Below, piece after piece: positions 1 through 9,079 of a stretch of 27,210 bases of DNA (positions within the stretch are counted from its first letter, which is position 1; every line of letters begins with the position of its first letter). Position numbers and translations under genes: made by a program. The notes below the pieces were generated by a model. That model was not told where the DNA came from and did no database searches. It was given only the letters and a program-made list of their open reading frames with translations. Source of the DNA: CAYNYF01 sp964401385 (lineage in GTDB: Bacteria; Planctomycetota; Phycisphaerae; SM23-33); the NCBI GenBank assembly GCA_964401385.1, contig CAYNYF010000057.1:1-27210 (forward strand), written 5' to 3'.

Positions 1-644
<644 letters not shown>

Positions 645-670
645 GAGGATAATCTAGAACCCCGGGAAAG

Positions 671-719
671 GCTGGAAGCTGAAGGCTAAAAGCCAGAAGC
701 TGAAAGCTGAAAGCAGAGA
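671..719. repeat. Seven degenerate heptamers, consensus GCTGAAA
   Basis: Seven consecutive 7-bp units run without interruption: GCTGGAA, GCTGAAG, GCTAAAA, GCCAGAA, GCTGAAA, GCTGAAA, GCAGAGA. The inner units also make an interrupted palindrome (AGCT, GGCT, AAA, AGCC, AGCT). It lies 30 bp after the 16S 3' end and has no coding potential. It could be a minisatellite or part of the 16S trailer or termination region. Confidence 0.8.
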
Positions 720-1000
720 GATCTGACCGGGCCAATGTCAACGCAACCTCGTCCCGCTTCGGCGGGGCAGCCGTGCGGCGACGCACGGCCAAGACGGCCC
801 ACTGTTCCTTGATACACCAGGCTCCGTGCCATGCCGGCGCGGGGCCTTCTTTTTGCGCGGCGGGGGCGTTCTGCTATCTTGGGCCGGATGGCCAATGAGA
901 AAGCCCAGCAGGCGGTTCAGCTTCCCCCGCTGATCGACGGCGGGCGGCTGTCCTACCTGGAGACCAACGCCTTCTGGTGCGCCGACCCGACCGGCCGCCC
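720..1000. other. Gene-poor stretch after 16S; possible degraded gene start
   Basis: No gene here can be supported. A TATCTT hexamer (875-880) precedes an ATG at 888 that opens a plus-strand frame of about 35 plausible residues (MANEKAQQAVQLPPLIDGG...). That frame runs straight into the promoter of the next unit at 1001, so at most it is the stub of a lost gene. I do not recognise the protein. The T-run near 848-854 is not preceded by a convincing terminator hairpin. Confidence 0.4.
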
Positions 1001-1028
1001 TTGTCATGGCTCTGTGGGATGCTATCAT
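1001..1028 (+). promoter_or_regulatory. Sigma-70-type promoter of the dehydrogenase remnant
   Basis: TTGTCA (1001-1006), a 16-bp spacer, then TATCAT (1023-1028). It lies 35 bp before the ATG at 1064, which has a GGAGG ribosome-binding site at 1054-1058. The -10 matches the TATCAT used upstream of the PHP and sigma-factor genes. It may now drive the FG-GAP gene. Confidence 0.6.
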
Positions 1029-1063
1029 GCCGGGGGCCGATGGAATGAGCCGCGGAGGACCGC

Positions 1064-1225
1064 ATGAACGCCAAAGGAAGATTTGCCGGTCGGGCCGCTC
1101 TGATCACGGGTGGCGCTTCGGGCCTGGGACGGGCAGTGGGCATCCGCCTGGCCTCCGACGAGGCATCCTTTATCACCGGGGCGATCCTGCCGGTGGATGG
1201 CGGCTACCTGGCGGCGGGGCCGTGA
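1064..1225 (+). pseudogene. Internally deleted short-chain dehydrogenase (53 codons)
   Basis: The frame runs ATG to TGA and encodes 53 residues. Residues 8-30 are a classical SDR N terminus with the cofactor-binding TGGASGLG motif. Residues 31-53 are a classical SDR C terminus (SDEASFITGAILPVDGGY). Family members are about 250 residues, so roughly 190 residues are missing, including the catalytic Ser and the YxxxK motif. The join is in frame at CTGGCC, a sequence expected at both ends of the lost segment, which suggests a microhomology deletion. Promoter and GGAGG site are intact, so it may still be expressed, but it cannot be an active dehydrogenase. An assembly collapse is the alternative explanation. 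Confidence 0.8.
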
Positions 1226-1262
1226 GCCGGGCGCTGCCTGAGGGCCTGCCGGAGAAATGCCA

Positions 1263-2342
1263 ATGACTGACCTTCGCTTGAAGTTTCGCCACGAAGTGAT
1301 CGACCCCGACCCGCCGGGGTCGGAGCACGACATCACCCTAATCGCCGACGTGAACGGCAACGGCCGGAACGACATCATCATCGGCGGCAAAGTCGGCCCG
1401 CCGAACCTGTTCTGGTACGAGAACCCCTCTTGGGCCCGACATGACATGGCCGCGGCGCCGGAGCTGGAGGCCGGCGGCGTGGCGGTCGACCTGACCGGCA
1501 CGGGGCGCCCCGACGTCATCGTCGGGCAGCAGTACGGCGGCAACGAGCTGTACTGGTTCGAGAACCCCGCCGACCCCACGGGCCCGTGGAAGCGGTGGCT
1601 CATCGAGGATCGCTTCAGCAAGTACCACGATCAGGCCGTCGGCGACGTTGACAATGACGGGCGAGACGAGCTGGTGTTCCTCTCTCAGTGCGGCGGGGTG
1701 TTGGCCTACTACGACCTCGGGGACGATCCCCGCGTCGAGCCCTGGCCGCGGGAATGCTTTCACATGATCGACGAGGGCCTGCCGACGGAGGGAGCCAGTC
1801 AGATCGAGGGCCTGCGCATCGCCGACGTGGACGGCGACGGGCGGAACGAACTCGTGGCCGGGCCTCACATCTACCGCATCGATCCGCCCGGGCGTTGCGA
1901 GCGCCTGCGAACCTACATCGACCGATACAGGCAGACGCGCGTGGCCGTGGGCGATGTGACCGGCGACGGGACCCTGGACATCGTCGTGGCCGAGGGCGAG
2001 AGCGACCCCGGCCGGCTGGCCGTGTGCTCCCCGCCCGACTATCGGCCGCGCGTGCTCGCGGACGACCTGTTCCATCCGCACAGCCTGGAGCTGGCCGACT
2101 TCACGGGCAGCGGCCGGCTGGACATCTTCGTCGGCGAGATGGGCCTCGGCGGCCACGAGGGCTCGCGGCTGATCGTCTTCCGCAACGCCGGCGGCGGGCG
2201 GTTCGAGGCGGCGGTCATCCAGCGCGGCGTGCCGACGCACGAGGCAAAGGTGGGCGACCTGACCGGCGACGGCCGACCCGACATTATCGGCAAGCCCTAC
2301 GACCCCCAGCGCCACGTCGACGTCTGGTTCAACCAGACGTGA
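1263..2342 (+). CDS. FG-GAP/VCBS-repeat beta-propeller protein
   Basis: A 359-residue protein built from seven repeats of the type [AGV]D-[VLF]-x-G-x-G-x-x-[DE]-[ILV], at about residues 29, 75, 126, 187, 229, 277 and 330. Seven is the number of blades in an integrin-type propeller, and the Asp/Asn/Gly loops are the usual calcium sites of FG-GAP proteins. The start at 1263 is preferred over the ATG at 1257 because GGAG (1251-1254) sits 8 bp ahead of it. No signal peptide or membrane segment is visible, which is odd because relatives are mostly exported. It stands 37 bp after the dehydrogenase remnant and before the lyase-like gene, so a carbohydrate-related binding role is possible. No catalytic motif is seen. 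Confidence 0.88.
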   Translation: MTDLRLKFRHEVIDPDPPGSEHDITLIADVNGNGRNDIIIGGKVGPPNLFWYENPSWARHDMAAAPELEAGGVAVDLTGTGRPDVIVGQQYGGNELYWFENPADPTGPWKRWLIEDRFSKYHDQAVGDVDNDGRDELVFLSQCGGVLAYYDLGDDPRVEPWPRECFHMIDEGLPTEGASQIEGLRIADVDGDGRNELVAGPHIYRIDPPGRCERLRTYIDRYRQTRVAVGDVTGDGTLDIVVAEGESDPGRLAVCSPPDYRPRVLADDLFHPHSLELADFTGSGRLDIFVGEMGLGGHEGSRLIVFRNAGGGRFEAAVIQRGVPTHEAKVGDLTGDGRPDIIGKPYDPQRHVDVWFNQT

Positions 2343-2540
2343 GCCCCGCGCGTCGACCGCGGCCGCGGGACGGAGGCGGCGCGCTGCTCGGCAAATGCCA
2401 GAGCCCACGGTATCCGTCGCCGGGCTTTCCGCGTACGCGGACACAAATCCAATCGCCGCCCTGGTGGCAGGCAAGACTGTCGTTACAATGGCCCGCTCAT
2501 GGGTTGTCCTGGAGATTGGCCTGCTGTGGGAGGTCGCGCG

Positions 2541-5051
2541 ATGTCGTCGGCCGTTGATGTGAAGATTCCGATTTCCGTTCGCAACTTTTCTCCGGCGGCG
2601 TGCCCGCCGCTGCCGTATTGGACGGGCGTGCCGCTGCCGAAGGGCGCGGCCGGGGACGCGGCGGCGTTTCGGCTGCTGGACTCGGCCGGCTCGGCCGTGC
2701 CGGCGCAGTTCGACGTGCTGGCGGCGTGGTCGGACGGGTCGGTCAAGTGGGCGCTGGTCTCGTTCTTCGCCGCGGTCGGCGCGGCCGAGGAGGGCGGCCC
2801 GGCGGTCGAGCAGTTCCGCATGGTCGCCGATGAGTCCATTTCCCCGCCGCAGGTGGCCCAGCCCGTCCACGTGCAGCCGCGCACGGAGCTGTTCCGGGCG
2901 GCCACGGGCCCGCTGAAGTTTTACATCAACCGGCACGGCTTCGTCGGCCTCTCGCAGGTCCGGCTGGACGCCGACCGCGACGGGCAATTCGACGCCGACG
3001 ACCTGATCGCGCCGGACTCGCCCGCGGCCGGCATCTTCGCCACCGACGCCGAGGGAGAAGTCTACGCCAGCCGCTTCGGTCGCCTGGCCGGCATGGAAGT
3101 GGAACGGGCCGGCCCGCTGCACGCCACCGTCGTCTTCCGCGGCGACCTGCGGACCCAGCGCGGCGAGAGCCCGCTGCTGAACTACGCCATGCGCATCCAC
3201 GCCTTCGCCGGCTCCTCGCTGCTGCGCGTGGTGCTGACCGTTCAAAACCCCCGCCCCGCCGGTCGGGCCGACGACGGGTGCCGCTGGATCCTCGGACAGA
3301 GCGGCGCCGTCCTGCTCAAGGGCCTCGAGTACGCCCTGCCGGTCCGCCTGCCCGAAGGCCATCGCCGCGTGACGCTCTCGCCGGAGCCGGGCAGGCTGCT
3401 CGACCGCATCCCGCTGACCGGGCCGATGACGGTCTATCAGGACTCCAGCGGCGGCGCCAACTGGTTCGGCCGCGTTCACGTCAACCGCGACAACGTCATT
3501 CCGCTGCGCTTCCGCGGCTATCGCGTGGACTACCACGGCCGGCAGATCGAAGCCGGGCTGCGGGCGACGCCTTGGATCGAGGTGGCGGACATGCGCTGGG
3601 CCGTCGCGCTGGGCGTGCCGGACTTCTGGCAGAACTTCCCCAAGTCCCTGGGGGTGGACGCCGATGGTACGATCCGCCTGGGCCTGTGGCCGGACGAGTT
3701 CGGCGACTTGCACGAGATCCAGGGCGGGGAGCAGAAGACGCACGAGTTTTGGCTGTACTTCCGGCACCGGCTGGGCGACCGCTCGGTCACCGACCGCATG
3801 CCCTACGCCCGCGAGGTGATGCCGGCCTGCCTTTCGCGGCCGGCCGTCTGGGCCTCGGCCGAGAGCTACGCCGCGGCCGGCGCCCTCGACCCCATCCGCC
3901 CGGGCGAGAAAGGGCGCTTCGACGCCTACGAGGCGACTCTCGCCGCCGCCGTGAACGGCCGCGAAAACCTCTTCACCCACATCGAGCAGGACGACGAATA
4001 CGGATGGCGGCACTACGGCGACACCCCCGCCCGCAACGAGCGCGACCAGACCCAGGGCCCCTACCACGGCCTGGCCGCGGTCAGCCACTTCAACAACGAG
4101 TACGACCTCGGCTTCGGCGAGCTGCTCCAGGCGCTGCGCATGACCGACCACGACCCGCAACTGGCCAAGGCCTGGTGGCAGTTGGGGCTGGCGGCGCTGT
4201 GGCACGAGGCCGACATCGACATCTACCACACCCGGGACGACCCGGCGATGATTTACAGCGGCGGGACGTTCACCCACACCTCCCACGGCGTCGACGCCGG
4301 GCGGAGCACCCATCGCGGCTCGCCCACCGACGCAATGTGGGGCAAGCTCGACTGGCCCTGGCACCGCGGGTCCACCCCCGAGGCCGGACACCTCCGCAAC
4401 CGCGGCATCCTGCTGGCCTATCTCCTGACCGGCGACGGGCACCTGCGGGACGCGGCCTGGGAGCTGGTCGAGCTGGTCGGCTGGAAGATCCGCGCCGACC
4501 GGTTCGCCCAGATCAGCGTGCCCGACCGCTGCGGCGGCAACAACCTCCAGATCCTGCTCGACGCCCACCTGATGACCTGGGACCAGCAGTACCTGGACCT
4601 GTGCGAGACGATCGTGGCCAACCTGGACTACGACGCGGTGGTCCGGCGCAGCGGCGAGCCGGCCCCCGGCTGGCAGTCGGCCCTGTACCTCAAGAGCCTG
4701 GGGCGGTTCATTGAGACCCTCACCGAGAAGGGCGTGCGGCACGAGAAGGCGATCGTCAACTACCTGCGATACGCCGCCGACATCCTCGAGCATTCCCGCC
4801 GCCAGCCCGCCCGCCGCCGGGGAAGTCCCTGGACGTATCTGATCTGCGACGTGCTGATGCAGGCGGCCGAGCTGACGAGCGACGCGGCCCGGCGGGATGC
4901 CTTCATCGAGGCGGCCGAGGAGGCCTTCCACGCCCTGGACGAACACGTCGGTCCCGACGGCCGCGGGCGCTTCTGGACCAGCAAGAACACCACCATGCAC
5001 CTCCAGGGCGGAGGGCGGTACATGCTGCATGCCATCGCGGCCGGGAAATAG
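2541..5051 (+). CDS. PcRGLX/YetA-like rhamnogalacturonan lyase-family protein
   Basis: An 836-residue protein. The N terminus (residues 9-75) has the pattern of the PcRGLX/YetA RIFT-barrel domain: GVPLPKGA, a VPAQ segment and SDGSVKWAL. It is followed by a beta-rich middle region (about 120-420) and an alpha-helical C-terminal region (about 450-830) that fits the alpha/alpha toroid of this family, which includes exo-rhamnogalacturonan lyases. The tripartite layout and length match. Residues 143-154 (DADRDGQFDADD) form an EF-hand-like calcium loop. The start is set by GGGAGG at 2528-2533; an in-frame ATG at 2499 lacks such a site. TACAAT at 2484-2489 could be its -10, though no good -35 is present. 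There is no signal peptide, so it would act on imported oligosaccharide. Polysaccharide specificity is inferred. Confidence 0.82.
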   Translation: MSSAVDVKIPISVRNFSPAACPPLPYWTGVPLPKGAAGDAAAFRLLDSAGSAVPAQFDVLAAWSDGSVKWALVSFFAAVGAAEEGGPAVEQFRMVADESISPPQVAQPVHVQPRTELFRAATGPLKFYINRHGFVGLSQVRLDADRDGQFDADDLIAPDSPAAGIFATDAEGEVYASRFGRLAGMEVERAGPLHATVVFRGDLRTQRGESPLLNYAMRIHAFAGSSLLRVVLTVQNPRPAGRADDGCRWILGQSGAVLLKGLEYALPVRLPEGHRRVTLSPEPGRLLDRIPLTGPMTVYQDSSGGANWFGRVHVNRDNVIPLRFRGYRVDYHGRQIEAGLRATPWIEVADMRWAVALGVPDFWQNFPKSLGVDADGTIRLGLWPDEFGDLHEIQGGEQKTHEFWLYFRHRLGDRSVTDRMPYAREVMPACLSRPAVWASAESYAAAGALDPIRPGEKGRFDAYEATLAAAVNGRENLFTHIEQDDEYGWRHYGDTPARNERDQTQGPYHGLAAVSHFNNEYDLGFGELLQALRMTDHDPQLAKAWWQLGLAALWHEADIDIYHTRDDPAMIYSGGTFTHTSHGVDAGRSTHRGSPTDAMWGKLDWPWHRGSTPEAGHLRNRGILLAYLLTGDGHLRDAAWELVELVGWKIRADRFAQISVPDRCGGNNLQILLDAHLMTWDQQYLDLCETIVANLDYDAVVRRSGEPAPGWQSALYLKSLGRFIETLTEKGVRHEKAIVNYLRYAADILEHSRRQPARRRGSPWTYLICDVLMQAAELTSDAARRDAFIEAAEEAFHALDEHVGPDGRGRFWTSKNTTMHLQGGGRYMLHAIAAGK

Positions 5052-5076
5052 GCCCGCCTGCCGCCGGGCGGTTTTT
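5052..5076 (+). terminator. Intrinsic terminator after the lyase gene
   Basis: A GC-rich hairpin (CCGCC pairing with GGCGG, or GCCCG with CGGGC) immediately after the stop codon is followed by TTTTT (5072-5076). It is the only clear intrinsic terminator in the window. Confidence 0.65.
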
Positions 5077-5196
5077 CGGCAACATCGATGGTATTCGCGC
5101 AGTTCCGCGGATGATGGCGGCTTCGTAGGGCATGTGGCTTTGCTGCATGCCGCCCGCGGGCACGCCCAATGGCGGGGCCAACGCCGCCCAGCCCCC

Positions 5197-6126
5197 CTAC
5201 CGGGTCTTCAGTTCCTCGTCGAAGAGGTAGTCGTCGAAGTAGTAATCCGGCCAGCCGGCGGCCTTGCGGTTGCGCATTTCCTCGATGCGTGCCCGCTGGA
5301 GCCGCTCCGGGTCGGCCGGGGCGATTCGCCAGGGGAAGGTGTACCGGTGGTGCTCCCAGACAAAGTAGTTTCCGATGGCCACGGCTTCGCGCGGGTGGAA
5401 GTAGCAATCGCGGTTGCGGGCCGTCTCGGCCGCGATGTTCCGCGGGTCGCGCTGCTCGGTGCCGAAGCGAACGTGCGGCGGGCGGCAGTCGGCCCAGATT
5501 TCCCTTGGCTGGCGCTCGAAGAGCTTGGGATCGGTCAGCAGCTCCCACGTGCCGGCGGGCCGGTCGTCGTCGGTGACGGGCGCGATTCCCTTCATCGGGT
5601 CGATCCAGCCCCACTTCCCGTCGGTGTAGACCTCGGTCATCATGTGCCCGGAGATGTGCGAGCACTGGAGGCGAGCGGGCAGGCCGGCGATCTGGCACAG
5701 GCAGACGTACAGGCGCGAGACCTCGTTGCACATCAGGGCCCCGCGCTTGAGCAGGTCTTCCTCGCTGCCGCCGTTGAAGAGGTCCGGCCGGGCCAGGCCG
5801 CAATCCTGATTGTCGCGGACGCGTCGCATCAGGGCCAGGGCCTTTTCGCGGCCGCTCATGCCGGCCCGCACGTGCTCGCCCACGACAGCCTCGAGCATCG
5901 GCCGAGCACCGCCAACGTAGCGGATCTCCGGCGGCGTGTACTCCGCGTACAGGTACTCCACCGTCTTTTCGTTCAGGATGATCTGGTCGTCGATGACCTC
6001 AACATCCACCCCTCCCTGCTCCCCGTAGAAGCCCAGCACCCGCTCCAGCCAGAGCCGGCACCCCCGGCGCGTCAGCGGATCGTCGATCAGGGCCATCTGA
6101 TTCCGGCCGCGCTCGCTCTCGAACAT
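5197..6126 (-). CDS. Transglutaminase-like domain protein
   Basis: A 309-residue protein with a transglutaminase/protease-like core. Cys133 is in LMCNEVSRLYVCLCQIAG, His161 in SGHMMTEVY and Asp176 in WIDPMKG, which gives the Cys-His-Asp triad in the usual order and spacing. The N-terminal 80 residues and the charged, aromatic-rich C terminus are not recognised. There is no signal peptide or membrane helix, so it appears cytoplasmic. The start at 6126 has a GAGGAG site about 8 bp upstream; in-frame codons further upstream are unsupported. It is convergent with the lyase gene and probably transcribed alone. Members of this fold can be peptidases, deglycosylases or inactive, so the substrate is unknown. 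Confidence 0.8.
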   Translation of the reverse strand: MFESERGRNQMALIDDPLTRRGCRLWLERVLGFYGEQGGVDVEVIDDQIILNEKTVEYLYAEYTPPEIRYVGGARPMLEAVVGEHVRAGMSGREKALALMRRVRDNQDCGLARPDLFNGGSEEDLLKRGALMCNEVSRLYVCLCQIAGLPARLQCSHISGHMMTEVYTDGKWGWIDPMKGIAPVTDDDRPAGTWELLTDPKLFERQPREIWADCRPPHVRFGTEQRDPRNIAAETARNRDCYFHPREAVAIGNYFVWEHHRYTFPWRIAPADPERLQRARIEEMRNRKAAGWPDYYFDDYLFDEELKTR

Positions 6127-6223
6127 TCTCCGTCTCCTCAGTCGCGCTGGTCCAACCGGCCGCTTTCCCCCGGGCGGCGTCGACTTCCCGCCCGAGCAAC
6201 ATTTCGGGCAGGGCCTGTTCGCT

Positions 6224-6251
6224 ATTGTGTCATTCTCTCGGGATTCATCAA
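6224..6251 (-). promoter_or_regulatory. Candidate promoter of the transglutaminase-like gene
   Basis: On the minus strand, TTGATG (6251-6246), a 16-bp spacer, then CACAAT (6229-6224). It lies about 100 bp before the start codon at 6126. Confidence 0.45.
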
Positions 6252-6334
6252 CCGTCTGGCCGCGTCCGCGGTCGCGGCGGGCGGAGATCAGGAGAAATGA
6301 GGGAGTTGACAGGCGGCTTGCGGGACTGGGTCCT

Positions 6335-6356
6335 TCGGCCGGCAAGGGCCGGCCGA
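6335..6356. other. Perfect 9-bp hairpin downstream of the pilin cluster
   Basis: TCGGCCGGC and GCCGGCCGA are separated by AAGG. The hairpin lies 36 bp past the stop of the PilX-like gene on the minus strand. It has no T-run, so it may be an RNA 3' end stabiliser or a factor-assisted termination site. Confidence 0.5.
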
Positions 6357-6392
6357 GAGCGGTTCGCCAGAGCTATCGGCGCCGCCGGCGAT

Positions 6393-8345
6393 CTACCGTA
6401 CCGGCAGCCACTGGTAGCGTTTTCCGATGATCTTGCCCAGGTCGATCGCGCCGCCGATGGTGACGACCGTGCCGGAAATGGCGGTGTCAACGTGCCAGGC
6501 GCCGTTGTTCTGGATCTTAACCTTCCTACCGACAAAGACGCCGTAGAAGTGAGCGCTGCCATTCACACTCATCGTCGCAGCGTAACCCCAACCGGATGCG
6601 CACAGCCGGGCCTGGTCCGACACTGCAATCCCACCCTTCAGGACCGACCAGTTGAGCCGGCTGGGATCGCACGTGTTGACGTTTACCTGCGCGTTGTCTT
6701 TCACTACCACTGAATTCTTGGTGTACATGGTGAGTTCGGCGCCGTCGTTCAGGATCAGTTGCGCGTCCTGCTCGATGAGCACCTGGCCCTGGCAGAGGAT
6801 GGAGACGAGGCCGGTGATGCTGACCACGGCGTCGCCGGTAAGGGTGAGGTTGTTCACGTGCAGGTTGGCGCTGATGTCGGTGGCGCCGGTGGAATAGATC
6901 ACATCGCCGGTAGCGCTGCCCATGTCCGTTGGCTCGGTCACCTGGGGAACGGGGACGGTCGCCGACAGATTGAGGCATCCGCCGGTCGCCGACCCCCCGT
7001 TGGCGAGCTGGACGACCTCGGCGGGACTGGCGTTGGGCGGGGCATAGGCGGCGCCGTTGACCGTTCCGCCGTCCACGAGGATCGAGCCGCTCCGGCCCGA
7101 GTTGACGGCGATGGTGGCGTCGGCCGTGACGTTCTCGCCTCCGTAGGGCCCGAGCCTCGAGTCGTAGCTGTCGACCACGCCGAGATGCCTGATGGCGATG
7201 TCTTTCCAGGCGACAATTCCCGGCATCAGCCCCGTCCAGGCGCCGCCCGACCAGTCGAGCGAACGCCGGAGAATCTCCAGTCCGTTCGAGTTCAATGACT
7301 GGATGGAGAACGAAGCGCCGCCCCAGGGCAGCGCGACCCGGCGGGTGGGGACGGGCTTCTTGCGTCTGTTCAGTGCGCCTTGCTCCATCACAGCCAGGGT
7401 GCCCAGGCTCTCGTCGTCGACCTTTGCCGCAACGGACTCCGCCCCCGTGGCTAGGGTTCCGCTCAGACGCAGCAGCTTGGTGGGCGCATCGCAGATGGTC
7501 ACATCGCCCGGGGGGAACGCCTCGGTGATGTGGTGGCTGACAACCACGGTGACCGGGATGCCAAGTTCGTCCAGGTACGTCCGGGTCAGTTCGAGCACCT
7601 TGATGGCCGAGCTATCGTACTCCACGCTACTCAACTGGACCATCTTGAGCTCCTTGGGCAGCCTGCTGCGTTCCACGACGAGTGGGAAGCCCCGTTCAGA
7701 GAGCGTTGTCGCGATAGCATCTGCCACCGCCGCGTGAGCCGGGAAATAGGCTATATGGCAGTCGACGATGGCGGCGTCGAATTCCGCCTCCGTCGCGTTC
7801 ACCCCAAGCAGGCGTGTGCTCCAGCCCCAGCTTTGCAGCAAGCTCAGACGGATCGTATCTTCGACCGTCAGATTCGCCGGGTCGGGGACCATCATGAGCA
7901 CCCTCTTGATCGGCAAAATGACGGCCCGGGCGGTCTGCCGGGAGCCCCCGTATGTGCCGACGACCGAGAGGGTCAACAGGTCCAGCGAGTGGTCGGACAG
8001 ATCCCCGTCGCCGTCCACGACGCCGTCTCCGTCCTCGTCCTCGCCGTCCTCGCCGTATATCGTAAACGCGCCCCCGGCGTAGGGATGGTCGCCGACCCAC
8101 AGGCCATTGGTCTGGTCGGTGCGCCAACTGCCGTCGCTGCCGAGAACGTAGGCCATCGCCATCTCCATGCCCGACTCGGCGATCATGCGCGCCCGCCCGC
8201 TGGCGTCGATGTTTCGGGCCAGCGACGCAGAAGTGCTCTGTGCGATGGCAAAGCCCAAGGCCATGATCGTCGCCGCCGCCACCGCGATCACGACCAGCAT
8301 GAGTGCGACGCCGCCGCGGGCGTGCCTGGTTCGGGAGCCGGACAT
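6393..8345 (-). CDS. Oversized PilX/GspK-like minor pseudopilin
   Basis: A 650-residue protein. Residues 10-60 look like a PilX/GspK N terminus: basic RHARGG, a long hydrophobic helix, then SASLARNIDASGRARMIAESG. Residues 99-118 are an Asp/Gly-rich calcium-type stretch (DEDGDGVVDGDGDLSDH). Residues 146-370 start with KRVLMMVPDP and alternate strands and helices like a flavodoxin or ThuA-type fold; the match is by pattern only. Residues 400-630 are rich in short Val/Ile strands with Asn and Gly turns, like a right-handed beta-helix or the adhesin-like C terminus of some PilX proteins. PilX and GspK are usually 150-350 residues, so this is about twice normal size. It starts 20 bp after the PilW/GspJ-like gene and would cap a type IV pilus or type II secretion pseudopilus. 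Confidence 0.75.
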   Translation of the reverse strand: MSGSRTRHARGGVALMLVVIAVAAATIMALGFAIAQSTSASLARNIDASGRARMIAESGMEMAMAYVLGSDGSWRTDQTNGLWVGDHPYAGGAFTIYGEDGEDEDGDGVVDGDGDLSDHSLDLLTLSVVGTYGGSRQTARAVILPIKRVLMMVPDPANLTVEDTIRLSLLQSWGWSTRLLGVNATEAEFDAAIVDCHIAYFPAHAAVADAIATTLSERGFPLVVERSRLPKELKMVQLSSVEYDSSAIKVLELTRTYLDELGIPVTVVVSHHITEAFPPGDVTICDAPTKLLRLSGTLATGAESVAAKVDDESLGTLAVMEQGALNRRKKPVPTRRVALPWGGASFSIQSLNSNGLEILRRSLDWSGGAWTGLMPGIVAWKDIAIRHLGVVDSYDSRLGPYGGENVTADATIAVNSGRSGSILVDGGTVNGAAYAPPNASPAEVVQLANGGSATGGCLNLSATVPVPQVTEPTDMGSATGDVIYSTGATDISANLHVNNLTLTGDAVVSITGLVSILCQGQVLIEQDAQLILNDGAELTMYTKNSVVVKDNAQVNVNTCDPSRLNWSVLKGGIAVSDQARLCASGWGYAATMSVNGSAHFYGVFVGRKVKIQNNGAWHVDTAISGTVVTIGGAIDLGKIIGKRYQWLPVR

Positions 8346-8365
8346 CGCGCTTCTCCTTGATGGTG

Positions 8366-9034
8366 CTATCGGTTCATCAGCGGCGCCCCGCTGACAGCGG
8401 TCTCCGAGAGGCCGTCCAAGGTGATGGCTATTCGGTAGCCCACGAAGCTGGCGTGCTGGGGAGCGGCCGCGTTCAGAGTGATGGTCCAGCCGGTTACGTC
8501 GGTCGCCCACACTTCACCGGGGAAAGTCAGGCCGCCTTTGAGGGCCTCGGTGACGGCGTTGAAGTCGGTTGTGGCCAGATCGTACAGCGTGTTATCGACC
8601 GGCGCCAGATCGGCCGGCGCCTGGTAAGATCGCAGCTCATTCGTCGCCGGATCGCGCTCGATCCGGTGCAGCTCCGAGAGGTTCGGGGCCGCATTAACAA
8701 GCGTTTCGGCCTTCCACAGCACCAGGTAGTTATCCCCTTTGGCCAGCACCTTCTGCGCAGGCGCCACCGCCCAGTTCAGGCGCCTGGAAAGCGTTTCCTT
8801 GGACACCAACAGGCTGCGCATTTCCGCATGGTTGGAGGTGCCGTAGGACGTGAAGAACAGCATCGCCGCCACCACCGCGCTGACGAAGCCGGTAATGAGC
8901 AAGGCCGCCAGCAACTCCGCCAGCGTCAGCCCTCTCGCCGCTGCCTGGCGGGCAGAACGTCCGCCCCGGCACCGCGGGCGCGCCGCCGGGCGGCGCCGAC
9001 GAATCCCCTCGCCCCTGGTAGTCGTTTTCATCAT
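8366..9034 (-). CDS. PilW/GspJ-like minor prepilin
   Basis: A 222-residue protein with a type III prepilin signal. ARG is followed by LTLAELLAALLITG at residues 36-49, placing the cleavage site after Gly35 and the conserved Glu at +5 (Glu40). A hydrophobic helix follows. The rest is a globular head resembling PilW/GspJ in size and in its post-helix ETLSRRLNWAV segment. The 35-residue, Arg-rich leader is long for a prepilin, but no later Met is available. GGAG lies upstream of the start; a second ATG follows directly. It is the middle gene of the minor-pilin cluster and needs the prepilin peptidase, which is not in this window. Confidence 0.82.
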   Translation of the reverse strand: MMKTTTRGEGIRRRRPAARPRCRGGRSARQAAARGLTLAELLAALLITGFVSAVVAAMLFFTSYGTSNHAEMRSLLVSKETLSRRLNWAVAPAQKVLAKGDNYLVLWKAETLVNAAPNLSELHRIERDPATNELRSYQAPADLAPVDNTLYDLATTDFNAVTEALKGGLTFPGEVWATDVTGWTITLNAAAPQHASFVGYRIAITLDGLSETAVSGAPLMNR

Positions 9035-9079
9035 GCCCCTGGCTCCATCTGGTCGCGCTTCTGATCGGCTCGCACCGGC

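Noticed and set aside
1338..5030. 1230-codon open frame on the minus strand
   Set aside because: It lies antisense to the FG-GAP and lyase genes, both with conserved motifs and good starts. Its Val/Gly/Ala/Arg-rich composition is typical of a GC-rich shadow frame.
5127..5149. GGCATG/CATGCC inverted repeat as a terminator for the transglutaminase-like gene
   Set aside because: The arms are only six bases and there is no T-run on the minus strand, so it is too weak to call.
4897..6300. 467-codon open frame on the plus strand
   Set aside because: It overlaps the end of the lyase gene in another frame and runs antisense through the transglutaminase-like gene.
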